Assembly: GCA_045605445.1 (NCBI GenBank)
Contig: JAZUPZ010000008.1
Span: 1 to 14,158, forward strand
Direction: 5' to 3'
Length of the DNA stretch: 14,158 bases
Origin: CAZMHL01 sp045605445
GTDB taxonomy: Bacteria > Bacillota > Clostridia > RGIG6154
Positions 13,368 through 14,158 of the stretch are shown here, in pieces. Numbering within the stretch: position 1 is the first letter of the stretch; each line of letters opens with the position of its first letter. The notes under the pieces were generated by a model. The model was not told the origin of the DNA and did no database searches. It saw only the letters and a program-made list of their open reading frames with translations. The position numbers were made by a program, and so were the translations under genes.

Positions 13368-13957
13368 AAAAATTAACAAAGGCTATATCACTTTTAATGG
13401 CGGCTTTAATACTTATGCTCTCCCTTACCGGTTGCGGCGAGGTTAAAAATGCCGAAAAAACTATGAGCGGACTTGTTTTGGCGCTTAAAGAAGGCAACCT
13501 TGAAGAGGCAGAAAAATATATGAATATAACCGAGCTTGTAAATACAGCTTCGCTCGATCAGAAAAGCGAAGAGGTTTACGAAATGCTGGGCTATATTTTC
13601 AAAAACCTTGAACATAAGGTTATCTCTTCGGAAAAAATCGATAAAGGCAATGTTAACCTTAAGGTTGAAATAACCGCAACAAATATGGAACCCGTTCTTA
13701 CAGACTTTATTGCAAGCTACCTTCAATACGCTTTTGCAAACGCCCTTTCTTCCGATAAAAGCGAAGAGGAGCTTTCCGCAAAGGCAATGGAAATCTTTAA
13801 AGAAACTATAAGCAAGGAAGGCCTTGAAACAGTAACAAACGAGGTGGTTGTAAGAGTTGAAAAAACAGAAGAAGGCTGGAAGGTTAAATCAACCGAAGAG
13901 CTGGTAAACGCTCTTACAGGTAATTTGCTTAAGGCAATAGAAGGTATGTCCAAATAA
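13364..13957 (+). CDS. Small lipoprotein, function unknown
   Basis: The 197-residue product has a clear lipoprotein signal peptide with lipobox LTGC and Cys24 as the lipidation site. Residues about 30-55 (EKTMSGLVLALKEGNLEEAEKYM) look like the helix-turn-helix opening of DUF4878/DUF5105-type NTF2-like secreted domains, and the end TEEGWKVKSTEELVNALTGNL fits the last strand and helix of that fold. This assignment is by general resemblance and is weak. The ATG overlaps the stop of the decarboxylase-like gene (ATGA), and GGAGG (13352-13356 region) precedes it, so it is translated as part of the SCIFF-maturase operon. No terminator is apparent after it unless a hairpin of the downstream array serves. 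Confidence 0.7.
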   Translation: MKKLTKAISLLMAALILMLSLTGCGEVKNAEKTMSGLVLALKEGNLEEAEKYMNITELVNTASLDQKSEEVYEMLGYIFKNLEHKVISSEKIDKGNVNLKVEITATNMEPVLTDFIASYLQYAFANALSSDKSEEELSAKAMEIFKETISKEGLETVTNEVVVRVEKTEEGWKVKSTEELVNALTGNLLKAIEGMSK

Positions 13958-13994
13958 ACAGGGAATGTAAAGAAAGTTTGGACCACAAAAATTG

Positions 13995-14130
13995 AACTTC
14001 ACCGAAAAAAGACTTTGTAAAGCGGTTCTCCTGAAGGATAACCGCAATGAAGTTCGTGCTTCGCACGAGATAAGTTGCTCCGCAGTGAAGTTTTTTCTGT
14101 GGAAAAAGTGAAGTTTCTGATAAATCAGAA
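13995..14130. repeat. Second hairpin array with GTGAAG/ATGAAG linkers
   Basis: Five hairpins follow one another. GCGGTT (14022-14027) pairs with AACCGC (14040-14045), with an inner TCC/GGA. TCGTGC-TTC-GCACGA is at 14054-14068, TGC-TCC-GCA at 14076-14084, TTTTTC-TGTG-GAAAAA at 14092-14107, and TTCTGA-TAAA-TCAGAA at 14115-14130. Linkers are AATGAAGT (14046-14053), GATAAG, GTGAAG (14085-14090) and GTGAAG (14108-14113). AACTTCAC at 13995-14002 is the inverted linker and could pair with GTGAAGTT at 14085 or 14108. GACTTT (14011-14016) could also close with AAAGTC (14142-14147). The unit AATGAAGT + variable arm + GCTTCGC is shared with the first array (6258-6275). The rest of 13958-14158 holds no gene. 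Confidence 0.75.
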
Positions 14131-14158
14131 GTTAATGATAAAAAGTCGTCTGAAAAGA

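Overview
The window looks like a chromosomal segment of a low-GC, Gram-positive anaerobe of the class Clostridia, probably an uncultured gut lineage near Oscillospiraceae. The evidence is strong purine-rich ribosome-binding sites, heavy use of AAA/GAA/ATA codons, an ftsE-ftsX-M23-S41 cluster of Firmicutes type, and a SCIFF peptide/maturase pair, which is close to a class marker for Clostridia. This is inferred from gene content; no taxonomic marker gene is present.

Layout. (1) 2-622: the 3' part of a phage-type replication gene with the conserved phage C-terminal domain, probably a prophage edge or remnant. It carries two identical 14-bp palindrome-containing repeats just before an A-rich tract. 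(2) 764-5907: a cell-envelope and division cluster. A good promoter and a foldable leader precede a PucR/CdaR-like regulator, then ftsE, ftsX (overlapping), a secreted coiled-coil M23 endopeptidase, a terminator, and an S41 (CtpA/CtpB-like) protease. FtsEX probably controls the M23 enzyme across the membrane. (3) 5934-6198: a promoter flanked by short palindromes, tRNA-Thr(UGU), tRNA-Tyr(GUA) and a strong terminator. (4) 6203-6771: an accessory island. It has a compact array of short hairpins, each with a different stem but a common ATGAAG linker, arranged head to head so that left linkers are complementary to right linkers. Next come a promoter and a 116-residue four-helix-bundle protein of the 23S rRNA intervening-sequence (S23/IVP, Avd-like) family, then its terminator. 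A second hairpin array with the same linker and the same GCTTCGC apex lies at the right edge (13995-14130). This repeat/protein pairing is the best candidate here for an undescribed system.

(5) 7011-10330: an apparent four-gene operon comprising an SH3-like lipoprotein, a membrane diguanylate cyclase, a VUT/YhhQ-type (queuosine-precursor-like) transporter, and a short-chain dehydrogenase. (6) 10341-13957: the SCIFF ranthipeptide locus. An extended -10 promoter drives the small Cys-rich precursor, which is missing from ordinary ORF lists because of its size. A terminator/attenuator follows, then the radical SAM-SPASM maturase, a PLP-dependent Orn/Lys/Arg decarboxylase-like protein (2-nt gap), and a lipoprotein (4-nt ATGA overlap). 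(7) 13958-14158: no gene; it holds the second hairpin array.

All calls come from reading motifs by eye. No database search was run, so family names rest on recognised motifs, and functions beyond the family level are inference.
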